64,000 nucleotides of DNA, from NCBI RefSeq assembly GCF_002803085.1, contig NZ_NNBJ01000012.1, positions 186,001 to 250,000 on the forward strand, read 5' to 3'. Of this stretch, positions 25,218 to 33,439 are shown in pieces. The notes beneath the pieces are model-generated. The model did no database searches. It saw only the letters and a program-made list of their open reading frames with translations, and had not been told where the DNA came from. Positions within the stretch are counted from its first letter, which is position 1, and every line of letters starts with the position of its first letter. The position numbers and the translations under genes were made by a program. This stretch comes from Streptomyces sp. CB01201. GTDB lineage: Bacteria > Actinomycetota > Actinomycetes > Streptomycetales > Streptomycetaceae.

Positions 25218-26159
25218 ATGACTTCCGAGGTATGGATCCCCTTCGACCCGGCCGATGTGCCGGGCCTGCCCGACTCCTTCACCTACCGGGTCTGGGACGG
25301 CGGCCCCGACTTTCCCGCGGACCCCGCCGACTGCGCCTTCTACGTCGTCCCGTACATGAAGTCGCCCGAGACCTCCGTCCGCCCGCTCGCCGGGATGACG
25401 GGCGTCCGGGTGGTGCAGACGCTGACCGCCGGCATCGACCATGTGCAGCCCGGCGTCGGACTGCTGCCGCCGGGCGTCCGCCTGTGCAACGCGCGCGGGG
25501 TCCACGAGGCGTCCACCGCGGAGCTGACCCTGGCCCTCGTCCTCGCCTCGCTGCGCGGGATCCCCGGATTCGTCCAGGGGCAGCAGCGGCAGGAGTGGCG
25601 GTCCGGTTTCTATCCGGCGCTCGCCGACAAGTCGGTGCTGATCGTCGGGTACGGGTCGATCGGGGCGGCCATCGAGGACCGGCTCGCGCCGTTCGAGTGC
25701 GCGCGGGTGGCGCGCGTCGCGCGCTCCTCGCGCGCAACGGAGCGCGGCCAAGTGCACGCACTGACCGACCTGCCCGCGCTGCTCCCGGAGGCGGACGTCG
25801 TCATCGTCTCCACGCCGCTCACCGAGCAGACGAAGGGCCTGGTGGACGCCGAGTTCCTGGGCCGCCTCAAGGACGGGGCGCTGGTGGTGAACGTCGCCCG
25901 CGGGCCCGTCGTGGACACCAAGGCGTTGCTCGCCGAACTGGAGTCCGGCCGGATCCACGCGGCACTGGATGTCACCGACCCCGAACCGCTGCCCGTGGGG
26001 CATCCGTTGTGGCGGGCGCCCAACGTTCTCATCAGCCCGCACGTGGGGGGATCCAGCTCCGCCTTCCTGCCCCGGGCCAAGCGTCTGCTGGCCGCTCAGC
26101 TCACCCGCTTCGCGGCCCAACAGCCGCTCGCCAACGTGGTTCTGACGACGGATCAGTAA
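25218..26159 (+). CDS. D-isomer-specific 2-hydroxyacid dehydrogenase
   Basis: A 313-aa protein. The NAD(P) motif GYGSIGAAIEDRL follows the catalytic-domain half, and the catalytic Arg (VNVARGPVVD), Glu (VTDPEPLP) and His (ISPHVGGSS) are all present. It should reduce a 2-keto acid to the D-hydroxyacid or the reverse. ATG 25218 is chosen because of the leaderless promoter; the frame is open from 25128. Substrate cannot be inferred. Confidence 0.9.
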   Translation: MTSEVWIPFDPADVPGLPDSFTYRVWDGGPDFPADPADCAFYVVPYMKSPETSVRPLAGMTGVRVVQTLTAGIDHVQPGVGLLPPGVRLCNARGVHEASTAELTLALVLASLRGIPGFVQGQQRQEWRSGFYPALADKSVLIVGYGSIGAAIEDRLAPFECARVARVARSSRATERGQVHALTDLPALLPEADVVIVSTPLTEQTKGLVDAEFLGRLKDGALVVNVARGPVVDTKALLAELESGRIHAALDVTDPEPLPVGHPLWRAPNVLISPHVGGSSSAFLPRAKRLLAAQLTRFAAQQPLANVVLTTDQ

Positions 26160-26208
26160 CTCTCTGGAGCTATTCGGGTGCACCGGGTGCCTTCGTGACT
26201 CCATGCTG

Positions 26209-26221
26209 TCACGGAGCGTAT
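26209..26221 (+). promoter_or_regulatory. BldD-box-like site 1
   Basis: TCACGGAGCGTAT matches 7 of 9 fixed positions of the published BldD consensus TNACNCWGNGTNA. It lies 8 bp upstream of a better copy. Confidence 0.4.
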
Positions 26222-26229
26222 AAGGGCTA

Positions 26230-26242
26230 TGTCCCTGAGTGA
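26230..26242 (+). promoter_or_regulatory. BldD-box-like site 2
   Basis: TGTCCCTGAGTGA matches 8 of 9 fixed positions of TNACNCWGNGTNA. It overlaps the expected -35 region of the promoter whose -10 is at 26254, as expected for repression. Confidence 0.5.
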
Positions 26243-26253
26243 CGAGACTGGTG

Positions 26254-26259
26254 TATCGT
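26254..26259 (+). promoter_or_regulatory. -10 TATCGT of the second GGDEF-EAL gene
   Basis: Consensus TANNNT hexamer just downstream of the two BldD-like boxes. Transcription would start near 26266, 73 nt before the first possible ATG. Confidence 0.4.
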
Positions 26260-26338
26260 CCCGACCGGGGCCCGCTGCCGTGCGTCTACGGCGCGGGGAG
26301 CGATCACGGCGAGGGGGGCGACGGGCGATGCACGGCCA

Positions 26339-29300
26339 ATGGACGAACGATCCGACGCGGTGGAGCAGCCGGCGGCGGCCCCGTCGCGGGCAGCGCGCGG
26401 CGATGCGCCGCGATGGAGCGGCACTCGCCGGGGCGATAAGCGGCACAACGACCAACGGCGGCCAAAATCACGGCTCTTGGGCCGCGAATCCCGGCACCCG
26501 GCCCCGGCCGGGCGGGACCACGGCCAGGCCCCGGTGGCGCGGAGCGGTCCGGTGAGCGCGCCGGGAGCGGTCCTGACCCGGCCCCCCATGACCGGAGGTG
26601 GCGGAACCGGCATGGTTTCCCAACTCGTCCTCGCGGTGATCTGTGCCGGATATGCCACCGGCGCATTCCTCGGCTGGGGCTCGCCGCAACTCGCCCAGTT
26701 CATGGGCGACTTCGGGCTCTCCGCCGCGGCGCTGATCGCCGCGGTCTCCTGCTTCCGCTACGCGCGTGGCGGGGCGACCGGCAGCGAGAGCAGCTTTCGG
26801 CCGGCCTGGCTGCTGTTCTCCTTCTCCTCCGCCATGGCCGCCTGCGGCAACGGCGTCTGGGGCTTCTACGAGGTGGTGCTGCGGCGGCAGGTGCCCACCC
26901 TCTCGGCCGCGGACTTCTTCTTCCTCTGCTTCGCGCCGCCCGCCATCGTCGGCCTGCTCGTCCTCGCCAAACGCCCTGTCACCAGGGCGGGTTGGGTGTG
27001 TCTCGGCCTCGACTCATGGCTCATCGGCGGCTCCCTGCTCACCCTGTCCTGGAGCCTCGCCCTCGCCCGCACCGCCCGGCAGGGCGAGGGCGAGGGAGTG
27101 GCCCACGCCACCCTCGCGCTGGCCTATCCGCTGCTCGACATCGTGCTCGTCAGCATGGTGCTCGCACTGCACTTCCGGCGCTCCTCGGCCAACCGGTCCG
27201 CCGTGAACACCGCCATCGCGGCGCTCGCCCTGACCGTCCTGTGCGACGCCCTGTTCACCTCGCCGCTGCTGCGCCAGCACTACCGCTCGGGGCAACTCCT
27301 GGACGCCGGCTGGTTCGCCGGCTCCCTGCTCCTCGCCTACGCCCCCTGGGGCGCCCGCCGACTGCCCGCCGCGCCGCCGCGCAGGCCCGCCGTCGCCCCG
27401 CGCGGAGCCCGCCCGGCCCCCGGCCGGCCGCGCCCGCAGCCGGTGGCGACCCGGCCGCTCGCCAGCTCGCTGGCCGCGCTCACGCCGTACCTCGCGGCAG
27501 CCGTGTGCACCCTGGGCATCCTCTACAACGTCATCGAGGGCCACCGGGTCGACCGGATGGTCGTGTTCACCGGCTGCACCGTCGTGCTCGCCCTGGTGGT
27601 CCGCCAGGGGATCATGCTGCTCGACAACATCGCGCTCACCCATGAACTGGCCCAGAAGGAGAACCACTTCCGCTCCCTGGTGCAGGGTTCCAGCGATGTC
27701 ATCATGATCGCCGCGCCCACCGGCATACTGCGGTACGTCAGCCCGGCGGCCGCCGGTGTCTACGGGCGGGACGCCGAGGAGCTGGTGGGGTCCGAACTGG
27801 CCTCGCTCATCCATCCCGAGGACCTGGGCCGGGTGGTGCACGAAGTGCGCAGGTTTCTGGCGGCGCCGCCCGCCGAGGAGCCCACGACGCGGATCGAGTG
27901 CCGCTTCAAGTCGGGGACCGGCGAGTGGCTCAACGTGGAGTCCACCGTCAACCGCCACCAGGGCGGGCTCATTCTCAACAGCCGTGACGTGACCGAACGG
28001 GTGCGCCTCCAGGCGCAGTTGGAGCACAACGCCGAACACGACCCGCTGACCGACCTGCCCAACCGGGCGCTGTTCACCAAGCGGGTGCGCAAGGCGCTCG
28101 GCGGCCGCCGCACCACCGACCCGGGCACCGCCGTGCTCTTCATCGACCTCGACGGCTTCAAGCAGGTCAACGACACCATCGGCCACCAGGCCGGCGACGA
28201 ACTGCTCATCCAGGCCGCCCGCAGGCTCCAGGACTCGGTACGGGCCGGAGACACCGCGGCCCGGCTCGGCGGGGACGAGTTCGCCGCCCTCATCCTCGGC
28301 GACGGCACCCGCGACCCGGCGGCCCGTGAGTACCAGGTGCGGGAGATCGCCGACCGGCTGCGCCTGACCCTGTCGCAGCCGTACCTGATCGACGGCAACG
28401 ACGTCCGGGTCGCCGCCTCCATCGGCGTCGCGTTCGCCGAGCCGGGCGTCGGCGCCGGGGAACTGCTGCGCAACGCCGACCTCGCGATGTACCGCGCCAA
28501 GAAGGGCGGCAAGAACCGCGTCGAGATGTACGCCCCGCAGATGCAGGCCGAGGTCGTGCGCAAGACCGAACTCGCGGCGCGGCTGCGCAGCGCGCTCAAC
28601 GAGGGCGAGTTCGCCGTGCTGCACCAGCCGGTCGTCGACCTCGCCACCGGCGAGGTCGCCGCCGTCGCGGCCCAGGCCCGGTGGCGGTCGGCCCAGGGCA
28701 TCCTGTTCACCCCGGCCGAATTCCTCCGGGTCGCCGACGAGAGCGAGCGCGCCGCCGAGCTCGGCCGCTGGCTGCTTGAGGAGGCCGTGGAGCAGGCCGC
28801 CGAGCGGCGCAGGGCGGGCCATGCCGCGCCCGTCTCGGTCCGCCTCTCGGCCCGCAGGCTGCTCGACAAGTCGATGCCCATCGGAGCGGTGGAAGCCCTC
28901 CTGGGCAGGCACGGGCTGCCCTCCGGCGCCCTGATCATCGAGCTGGCCGACAGCGACCCGAGGATTTCCTTCGACGAGCTGGAGCGGCACCTCGTGGGCC
29001 TGCGCCGGCTCGGCGTGCGGATCGCGCTCGACGGGTTCGGCAGCGGCTACGCCGCGATCAACGCGCTGCGCCGGCTCCCCGTCGACGTCCTGAAGCTGGA
29101 CCGGGGACTGGTCGAGGGTGTCGTCGAGTCGGCCCGCCTCCACAAGATCACCGCCGGGCTGCTCCGGATCGCCTGCGATCTCGGCATGCAGTCGGTGGCC
29201 GACGGAGTGGACGTGCCGGAGCAGGTCCTGGCCCTGCGCGCCATGGGGTGTACGCATGGGCAGGGCATGGCGTTCTCCGGTCCGCTCGACGAGTTCCGGC

Positions 29301-29422
29301 TGCGCAGGGCCCTGCTGAGGGGCGAGTATCCGGTGCCGGGCGGGGCCGCGCTGCCCGTGCTCAGTGGCCGGAGCGGACCGCTGCTGGGCTCACATAATGA
29401 GACGCCCGTCCCACCTACTTGA
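26339..29422 (+). CDS. cdgC: Membrane PAS-GGDEF-EAL protein with degenerate EAL, probable CdgC
   Basis: Up to 1027 aa. After a polar Arg/Pro-rich start, about ten hydrophobic segments span residues 92-430, then a PAS domain (FRSLVQGSSDVIMIA), a GGDEF domain with RLGGDEF intact (644-648), and an EAL domain. EAL itself reads AAQ (777-779) and DDFGTG reads DGFGSG, so phosphodiesterase activity is probably lost. It is predicted to be a diguanylate cyclase; position before ilvB matches CdgC of other streptomycetes, from memory. Starts at 26588 or 26612 would remove the polar stretch and are plausible. Confidence 0.85.
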   Translation: MDERSDAVEQPAAAPSRAARGDAPRWSGTRRGDKRHNDQRRPKSRLLGRESRHPAPAGRDHGQAPVARSGPVSAPGAVLTRPPMTGGGGTGMVSQLVLAVICAGYATGAFLGWGSPQLAQFMGDFGLSAAALIAAVSCFRYARGGATGSESSFRPAWLLFSFSSAMAACGNGVWGFYEVVLRRQVPTLSAADFFFLCFAPPAIVGLLVLAKRPVTRAGWVCLGLDSWLIGGSLLTLSWSLALARTARQGEGEGVAHATLALAYPLLDIVLVSMVLALHFRRSSANRSAVNTAIAALALTVLCDALFTSPLLRQHYRSGQLLDAGWFAGSLLLAYAPWGARRLPAAPPRRPAVAPRGARPAPGRPRPQPVATRPLASSLAALTPYLAAAVCTLGILYNVIEGHRVDRMVVFTGCTVVLALVVRQGIMLLDNIALTHELAQKENHFRSLVQGSSDVIMIAAPTGILRYVSPAAAGVYGRDAEELVGSELASLIHPEDLGRVVHEVRRFLAAPPAEEPTTRIECRFKSGTGEWLNVESTVNRHQGGLILNSRDVTERVRLQAQLEHNAEHDPLTDLPNRALFTKRVRKALGGRRTTDPGTAVLFIDLDGFKQVNDTIGHQAGDELLIQAARRLQDSVRAGDTAARLGGDEFAALILGDGTRDPAAREYQVREIADRLRLTLSQPYLIDGNDVRVAASIGVAFAEPGVGAGELLRNADLAMYRAKKGGKNRVEMYAPQMQAEVVRKTELAARLRSALNEGEFAVLHQPVVDLATGEVAAVAAQARWRSAQGILFTPAEFLRVADESERAAELGRWLLEEAVEQAAERRRAGHAAPVSVRLSARRLLDKSMPIGAVEALLGRHGLPSGALIIELADSDPRISFDELERHLVGLRRLGVRIALDGFGSGYAAINALRRLPVDVLKLDRGLVEGVVESARLHKITAGLLRIACDLGMQSVADGVDVPEQVLALRAMGCTHGQGMAFSGPLDEFRLRRALLRGEYPVPGGAALPVLSGRSGPLLGSHNETPVPPT

Positions 29423-29455
29423 CACCACCAGCGCGCCGGGGGGAGGGTCAATGCC

Positions 29456-29497
29456 ATGCGCACCCGAATTCTCGTACTTGGAAAGCGCGTCGGCTGA
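29456..29497 (+). CDS. ilvB leader peptide MRTRILVLGKRVG
   Basis: A 13-codon ORF after GGGAGGG. Five of its codons are Ile, Leu, Val, Leu and Val, the end products of the pathway. A perfect 9-bp stem-loop follows the stop, and an intrinsic terminator lies 43 nt after it. This is the arrangement of a ribosome-stalling attenuator: scarcity of branched-chain amino acids would stall translation at ILVL and alter RNA folding. The actual exclusive pairings were not computed. Confidence 0.85.
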   Translation: MRTRILVLGKRVG

Positions 29498-29538
29498 AGC
29501 GGAGCCCCTGTGGGCTCCGCAGACCGCACCCGACGCGC
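29485..29538 (+). promoter_or_regulatory. ilvB leader RNA stem with inner hairpin
   Basis: GCGCGTCGG (29485-29493, inside the last leader codons) pairs perfectly with CCGACGCGC (29530-29538), enclosing the hairpin GCGGAGCCC-CTGT-GGGCTCCGC (29499-29520). A ribosome at the leader stop would mask the 5' arm. Confidence 0.7.
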
Positions 29539-29539
29539 T

Positions 29540-29573
29540 CCCCTCGCTTGCCTCGCGGCACGAGGGGTTTTTT
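29540..29573 (+). terminator. ilvB attenuator terminator
   Basis: CCCCTCG (29540-29546) pairs with CGAGGGG (29561-29567); inside, TGCC-TCGC-GGCA extends the stem after a 2-nt bulge. Six T residues follow directly. It sits 76 nt before the ilvB start, so it can only act as an attenuator. Confidence 0.9.
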
Positions 29574-29648
29574 GTTGCACTGGCACCCCTCAAGCACCAC
29601 CGCGATCTCGACTAAACCACCGCAAAAACCCTCAGCTTCGAGAAGAGA

Positions 29649-31517
29649 ATGCCGATGACCGAGCAGGCCACCGGGGCCCACCATCCGCAGCCGCGGCCCC
29701 GTAACGGCGGACACCAGTCCGCGACCGTTGAGCACGTCACGGGCGCGAAGTCCCTCATCCGTTCTCTTGAGGAAGTCGGGGCGGAGGTCGTGTTCGGGAT
29801 CCCCGGCGGCGCCATCCTGCCGGCGTACGACCCGATGATGGACTCCACCCGGGTCCGGCACGTGCTGGTCCGCCACGAGCAGGGCGCGGGCCACGCGGCC
29901 ACCGGATACGCCCAGGCCACCGGCAAGGTCGGCGTGTGCATGGCGACCTCGGGTCCCGGTGCCACCAACCTGGTCACCCCGATCGCCGACGCCCACATGG
30001 ACTCGGTGCCGCTGGTCGCGATCACCGGCCAGGTCTCCTCCAAGGCGATCGGCACGGACGCCTTCCAGGAGGCGGACATCGTCGGCATCACCATGCCGAT
30101 CACCAAGCACAACTTCCTGGTCACCAAGGCCGAGGACATCCCGCGCACCATCGCCGAGGCCTTCCACATCGCCTCGACGGGGCGCCCGGGCCCCGTCCTG
30201 GTCGACATCGCCAAGGACGCCCTCCAGGCGCAGACCACGTTCGCGTGGCCGCCCACGACCGACCTGCCGGGCTACCGACCGGTCACCAAGCCGCACGCCA
30301 AGCAGATCCGCGAGGCCGCCAAGCTGATCGTCGCGGCCAAGCGCCCGGTCCTGTACGTCGGCGGCGGCGTCCTGAAGTCCGGCGCCACCGCCGAACTGAA
30401 GGTCCTCGCCGAGCTCACCGGAGCGCCCGTCACCACCACCCTGATGGCGCTCGGCGCCTTCCCCGACAGCCACCCGCTGCACGTGGGAATGCCCGGCATG
30501 CACGGTGCGGTCACCGCCGTCACCGCACTGCAGAAGTCGGACCTGCTCATCGCGCTCGGCACCCGCTTCGACGACCGCGTCACCGGCAAGCTGGACAGCT
30601 TCGCGCCGTTCGCCAAGGTCATCCACGCGGACATCGACCCGGCCGAGATCGGCAAGAACCGCGAGGTCGACGTGCCGATCGTGGGCGACGCCCGCGAGGT
30701 CATCGCCGATCTGGTCCAGGCCGTCCAGGCCGAGTACTCCGAGGGCCACCGGGGCGACTACACCGCCTGGTGGAAGGACCTCAACCGCTGGCGCGAGACC
30801 TACCCGCTGGGCTACGACGAGCCGAACGACGGCACGCTGTCCCCGCAGCGCGTCATCCAGCGCATCGGCGAGCTCGCGGACGCGGACACCATCTACGCGG
30901 CCGGCGTCGGCCAGCACCAGATGTGGGCCGCGCACTTCGTCAACTACGAACTGCCCGCCACCTGGCTGAACTCGGGCGGCGCCGGAACCATGGGCTACGC
31001 GGTGCCGGCCGCCATGGGCGCCAAGGCCGGTCAGCCGGACCGGATGGTCTGGGCGATCGACGGCGACGGCTGTTTCCAGATGACCAACCAGGAACTGACC
31101 ACCTGCGCGCTCAACAACATCCCGATCAAGGTCGCCATCATCAACAACGGCGCGCTCGGGATGGTCCGCCAGTGGCAGACCCTGTTCTACAACCAGCGCT
31201 ACTCCAACACCGTGCTGCACTCCGGCCCCGAGGACGGCGTCGCCGAGCAGGGCAAGCCGAGCGGCGGCACCCGCGTCCCCGACTTCGTCAAGCTGTCCGA
31301 GGCGATGGGCTGCTACGCGATCCGCTGCGAGCGCCCCGAGGACCTCGACAAGGCGATCGAGGAGGCCAACTCCATCAACGACCGCCCCGTCGTGATCGAC
31401 TTCATCGTCCACGAGGACGCCCAGGTGTGGCCGATGGTCGCCGCCGGCACCTCCAACGACGAGGTCATGGCCGCCCGCGGCGTCCGCCCCGACTTCGGCG
31501 ACAACGAAGACGACTGA
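29649..31517 (+). CDS. ilvB: Acetolactate synthase large (catalytic) subunit
   Basis: A 622-aa thiamine-diphosphate enzyme that makes acetolactate or acetohydroxybutyrate, the first common step to valine, leucine and isoleucine. The catalytic Glu is in VLVRHEQGAGHAA, the ThDP/Mg motif runs from WAIDGDGCFQMTNQE to INNGALGMVRQW. Length is normal. The ATG at 29649 follows GAGAAGAGA; an ATG two codons later is possible. It is preceded by a leader-peptide attenuator and followed by ilvN after 26 bp. Confidence 0.97.
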   Translation: MPMTEQATGAHHPQPRPRNGGHQSATVEHVTGAKSLIRSLEEVGAEVVFGIPGGAILPAYDPMMDSTRVRHVLVRHEQGAGHAATGYAQATGKVGVCMATSGPGATNLVTPIADAHMDSVPLVAITGQVSSKAIGTDAFQEADIVGITMPITKHNFLVTKAEDIPRTIAEAFHIASTGRPGPVLVDIAKDALQAQTTFAWPPTTDLPGYRPVTKPHAKQIREAAKLIVAAKRPVLYVGGGVLKSGATAELKVLAELTGAPVTTTLMALGAFPDSHPLHVGMPGMHGAVTAVTALQKSDLLIALGTRFDDRVTGKLDSFAPFAKVIHADIDPAEIGKNREVDVPIVGDAREVIADLVQAVQAEYSEGHRGDYTAWWKDLNRWRETYPLGYDEPNDGTLSPQRVIQRIGELADADTIYAAGVGQHQMWAAHFVNYELPATWLNSGGAGTMGYAVPAAMGAKAGQPDRMVWAIDGDGCFQMTNQELTTCALNNIPIKVAIINNGALGMVRQWQTLFYNQRYSNTVLHSGPEDGVAEQGKPSGGTRVPDFVKLSEAMGCYAIRCERPEDLDKAIEEANSINDRPVVIDFIVHEDAQVWPMVAAGTSNDEVMAARGVRPDFGDNEDD

Positions 31518-31543
31518 GAGCTGTAGGAAGAGGTAAGAGGCTC

Positions 31544-32071
31544 ATGTCCACCAAGCACACGCTCTCGGTCCTGGTCGAGAACACCCCCGGCATCCTGGCC
31601 CGGATCGCCGCCCTGTTCTCCCGCCGCGGCTTCAACATCGACTCGCTCGCGGTCGGTGTCACCGAGCACCCCGACATCTCCCGCATCACCATCGTGGTCA
31701 GTGTCGAGGACCTGCCGCTTGAGCAGGTGACCAAGCAGCTCAACAAGCTGGTCAACGTCCTGAAGATCGTCGAACTTGAGCCCAGCGCTGCGATCCAGCG
31801 CGAGCTCGTCCTGGTGAAGGTGCGTGCCGACAACGAAACGCGCTCCCAGATCGTCGAGATCGTCCAGCTGTTCCGCGCCAAGACCGTGGACGTCTCGCCC
31901 GAGGCCGTCACCATCGAGGCCACCGGCGGCGCCGACAAGCTGGAGGCGATGCTGAAGATGCTGGAGCAGTTCGGCATCAAGGAGCTCGTCCAGTCCGGCA
32001 CGATCGCCATAGGGCGTGGCGCCCGGTCCATCACGGACCGCTCGCTGCGCGCCCTGGACCGCAGCGCCTGA
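31544..32071 (+). CDS. ilvN: Acetolactate synthase small (regulatory) subunit
   Basis: A 175-aa protein with an N-terminal ACT domain (TLSVLVENTPGILARIAALF) and the standard C-terminal domain ending in SLRALDRSA. It binds valine and feedback-inhibits the large subunit while raising its activity. GGAAGAGG lies upstream of the ATG. It is in an operon with ilvB. In other nomenclatures it is ilvH. Confidence 0.96.
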   Translation: MSTKHTLSVLVENTPGILARIAALFSRRGFNIDSLAVGVTEHPDISRITIVVSVEDLPLEQVTKQLNKLVNVLKIVELEPSAAIQRELVLVKVRADNETRSQIVEIVQLFRAKTVDVSPEAVTIEATGGADKLEAMLKMLEQFGIKELVQSGTIAIGRGARSITDRSLRALDRSA

Positions 32072-32140
32072 GCCCCGCCGGCACGGGCCCTGACCCGCCC
32101 GTATCGCGAGACTCACCCATTCCTTACTCACCCCCACCGA

Positions 32141-32146
32141 TACGGT
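32141..32146 (+). promoter_or_regulatory. Candidate -10 TACGGT upstream of ilvC
   Basis: A TANNNT hexamer 35 bp before the ilvC ribosome site, suggesting ilvC has its own promoter besides any read-through from ilvBN. No clear -35. Confidence 0.3.
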
Positions 32147-32180
32147 GGACGCAACACCAGCACACCAAGGAGATTTCCCA

Positions 32181-33182
32181 GTGGCCGAGCTGTTCTACGA
32201 CGACGATGCCGACCTGTCCATCATCCAGGGCCGCAAGGTCGCGGTGATCGGTTACGGCAGCCAGGGCCACGCCCACGCGCTGTCGCTCCGTGACTCGGGT
32301 GTCGACGTCCGCGTCGGCCTGCACGAGGGCTCCAAGTCCAAGGCGAAGGCCGAGGAGCAGGGCCTGCGCGTGGTGACGCCGTCCGAGGCGGCCGCCGAGG
32401 CCGACGTCATCATGATCCTGGTTCCGGACCCGATCCAGGCCCAGGTCTACGAGGAGTCCATCAAGGACAACCTGAAGGACGGCGACGCGCTGTTCTTCGG
32501 CCACGGCCTCAACATCCGCTTCGGCTTCATCAAGCCCCCGGCCAACGTGACCGTCGCGATGGTCGCGCCCAAGGGCCCCGGCCACCTGGTGCGCCGCCAG
32601 TACGAAGAGGGCCGCGGCGTGCCGTGCATCGTGGCCGTCGAGCAGGACCCGCAGGGCAACGGCCTGGCGCTGGCGCTCTCGTACGCCAAGGGCATCGGCG
32701 GCACGCGGGCCGGCGTCATCAAGACGACCTTCACCGAGGAGACCGAGACCGACCTGTTCGGTGAGCAGGCCGTGCTCTGCGGTGGCACCGCGGCGCTGGT
32801 CAAGGCGGGCTTCGAGACGCTGACCGAGGCCGGCTACCAGCCGGAGATCGCTTACTTCGAGTGCCTCCACGAGCTGAAGCTGATCGTGGACCTCATGTAC
32901 GAGGGCGGCCTGGAGAAGATGCGCTGGTCGATCTCGGAGACCGCCGAGTGGGGCGACTACGTCACCGGCCCCCGGATCATCACGGCCGACACCAAGGCCG
33001 AGATGAAGAAGGTCCTCGCCGAGATCCAGGACGGCACGTTCGCCAAGAACTGGATGGACGAGTACCACGGCGGTCTGAAGAAGTACAACGAGTACAAGAC
33101 CCAGGACTCCGAGCACCTCCTGGAGACCACCGGCAAGGAGCTGCGCAAGCTCATGAGCTGGGTGCAGAACGACGAGGCGTAG
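32181..33182 (+). CDS. ilvC: Ketol-acid reductoisomerase (class I)
   Basis: A 333-aa protein catalysing the NADPH- and Mg-dependent rearrangement and reduction of acetolactate. The Rossmann motif is VIGYGSQGHAHALSL; ECLHELKLIVDLMYEGGL and the EWGDYVTGPR stretch supply metal ligands. GTG 32181 is chosen because AAGGAGAT stands 6 nt before it and AELFYDDDADLS is the usual N terminus; the frame is open from 32145. It lies 109 bp after ilvN. Confidence 0.97.
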   Translation: MAELFYDDDADLSIIQGRKVAVIGYGSQGHAHALSLRDSGVDVRVGLHEGSKSKAKAEEQGLRVVTPSEAAAEADVIMILVPDPIQAQVYEESIKDNLKDGDALFFGHGLNIRFGFIKPPANVTVAMVAPKGPGHLVRRQYEEGRGVPCIVAVEQDPQGNGLALALSYAKGIGGTRAGVIKTTFTEETETDLFGEQAVLCGGTAALVKAGFETLTEAGYQPEIAYFECLHELKLIVDLMYEGGLEKMRWSISETAEWGDYVTGPRIITADTKAEMKKVLAEIQDGTFAKNWMDEYHGGLKKYNEYKTQDSEHLLETTGKELRKLMSWVQNDEA

Positions 33183-33189
33183 GCCTCCT

Positions 33190-33232
33190 GCCGACGGGGT
33201 CGGGCACACCACCGGTGTCCGGCCCCGTCGGC
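33190..33232 (+). terminator. Terminator hairpin after ilvC
   Basis: GCCGACGGGG (33190-33199) pairs perfectly with CCCCGTCGGC (33223-33232), starting 7 nt after the stop. The inner 23 nt can also pair partly. There is no long T tract. Confidence 0.75.
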
Positions 33233-33313
33233 TTCGCGCCGCTCTGGACACCACGTCCAACCACCATCGGGTGATCCTGCCGCCACGGCGGAATTCCTCC
33301 GGGGGAGCGGCAC

Positions 33314-33319
33314 TAGACT
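33314..33319 (+). promoter_or_regulatory. Candidate -10 TAGACT upstream of serA
   Basis: TANNNT hexamer giving a leader of about 115 nt, which contains the hairpin GGCCGTC-GG-GACGGCC at 33396-33411 just before the ribosome site. Confidence 0.35.
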
Positions 33320-33439
33320 GCTCAGCAACACCTACGCGTCAGGCCCACAGCGTCGTGCGTCTTCCACGCGGCTAGCTAGCCCCTCCACCGCCTGCGGCCG
33401 TCGGGACGGCCGTCCGCAAAGGATTCAGTGAGGACCCAC

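Noticed and set aside
22835..25282. 815-codon fusion of sugar dehydrogenase and aldo/keto reductase regions
   Set aside because: The part before 23992 is in a different frame from the true reductase; the lipobox start at 23992 has a ribosome site.
27014..29257. 747-codon minus-strand open frame opposite the second GGDEF-EAL gene
   Set aside because: Composition (Gly, Val, Asp, His, Leu) follows from the antisense codon pattern, and the plus-strand gene has clear domains.
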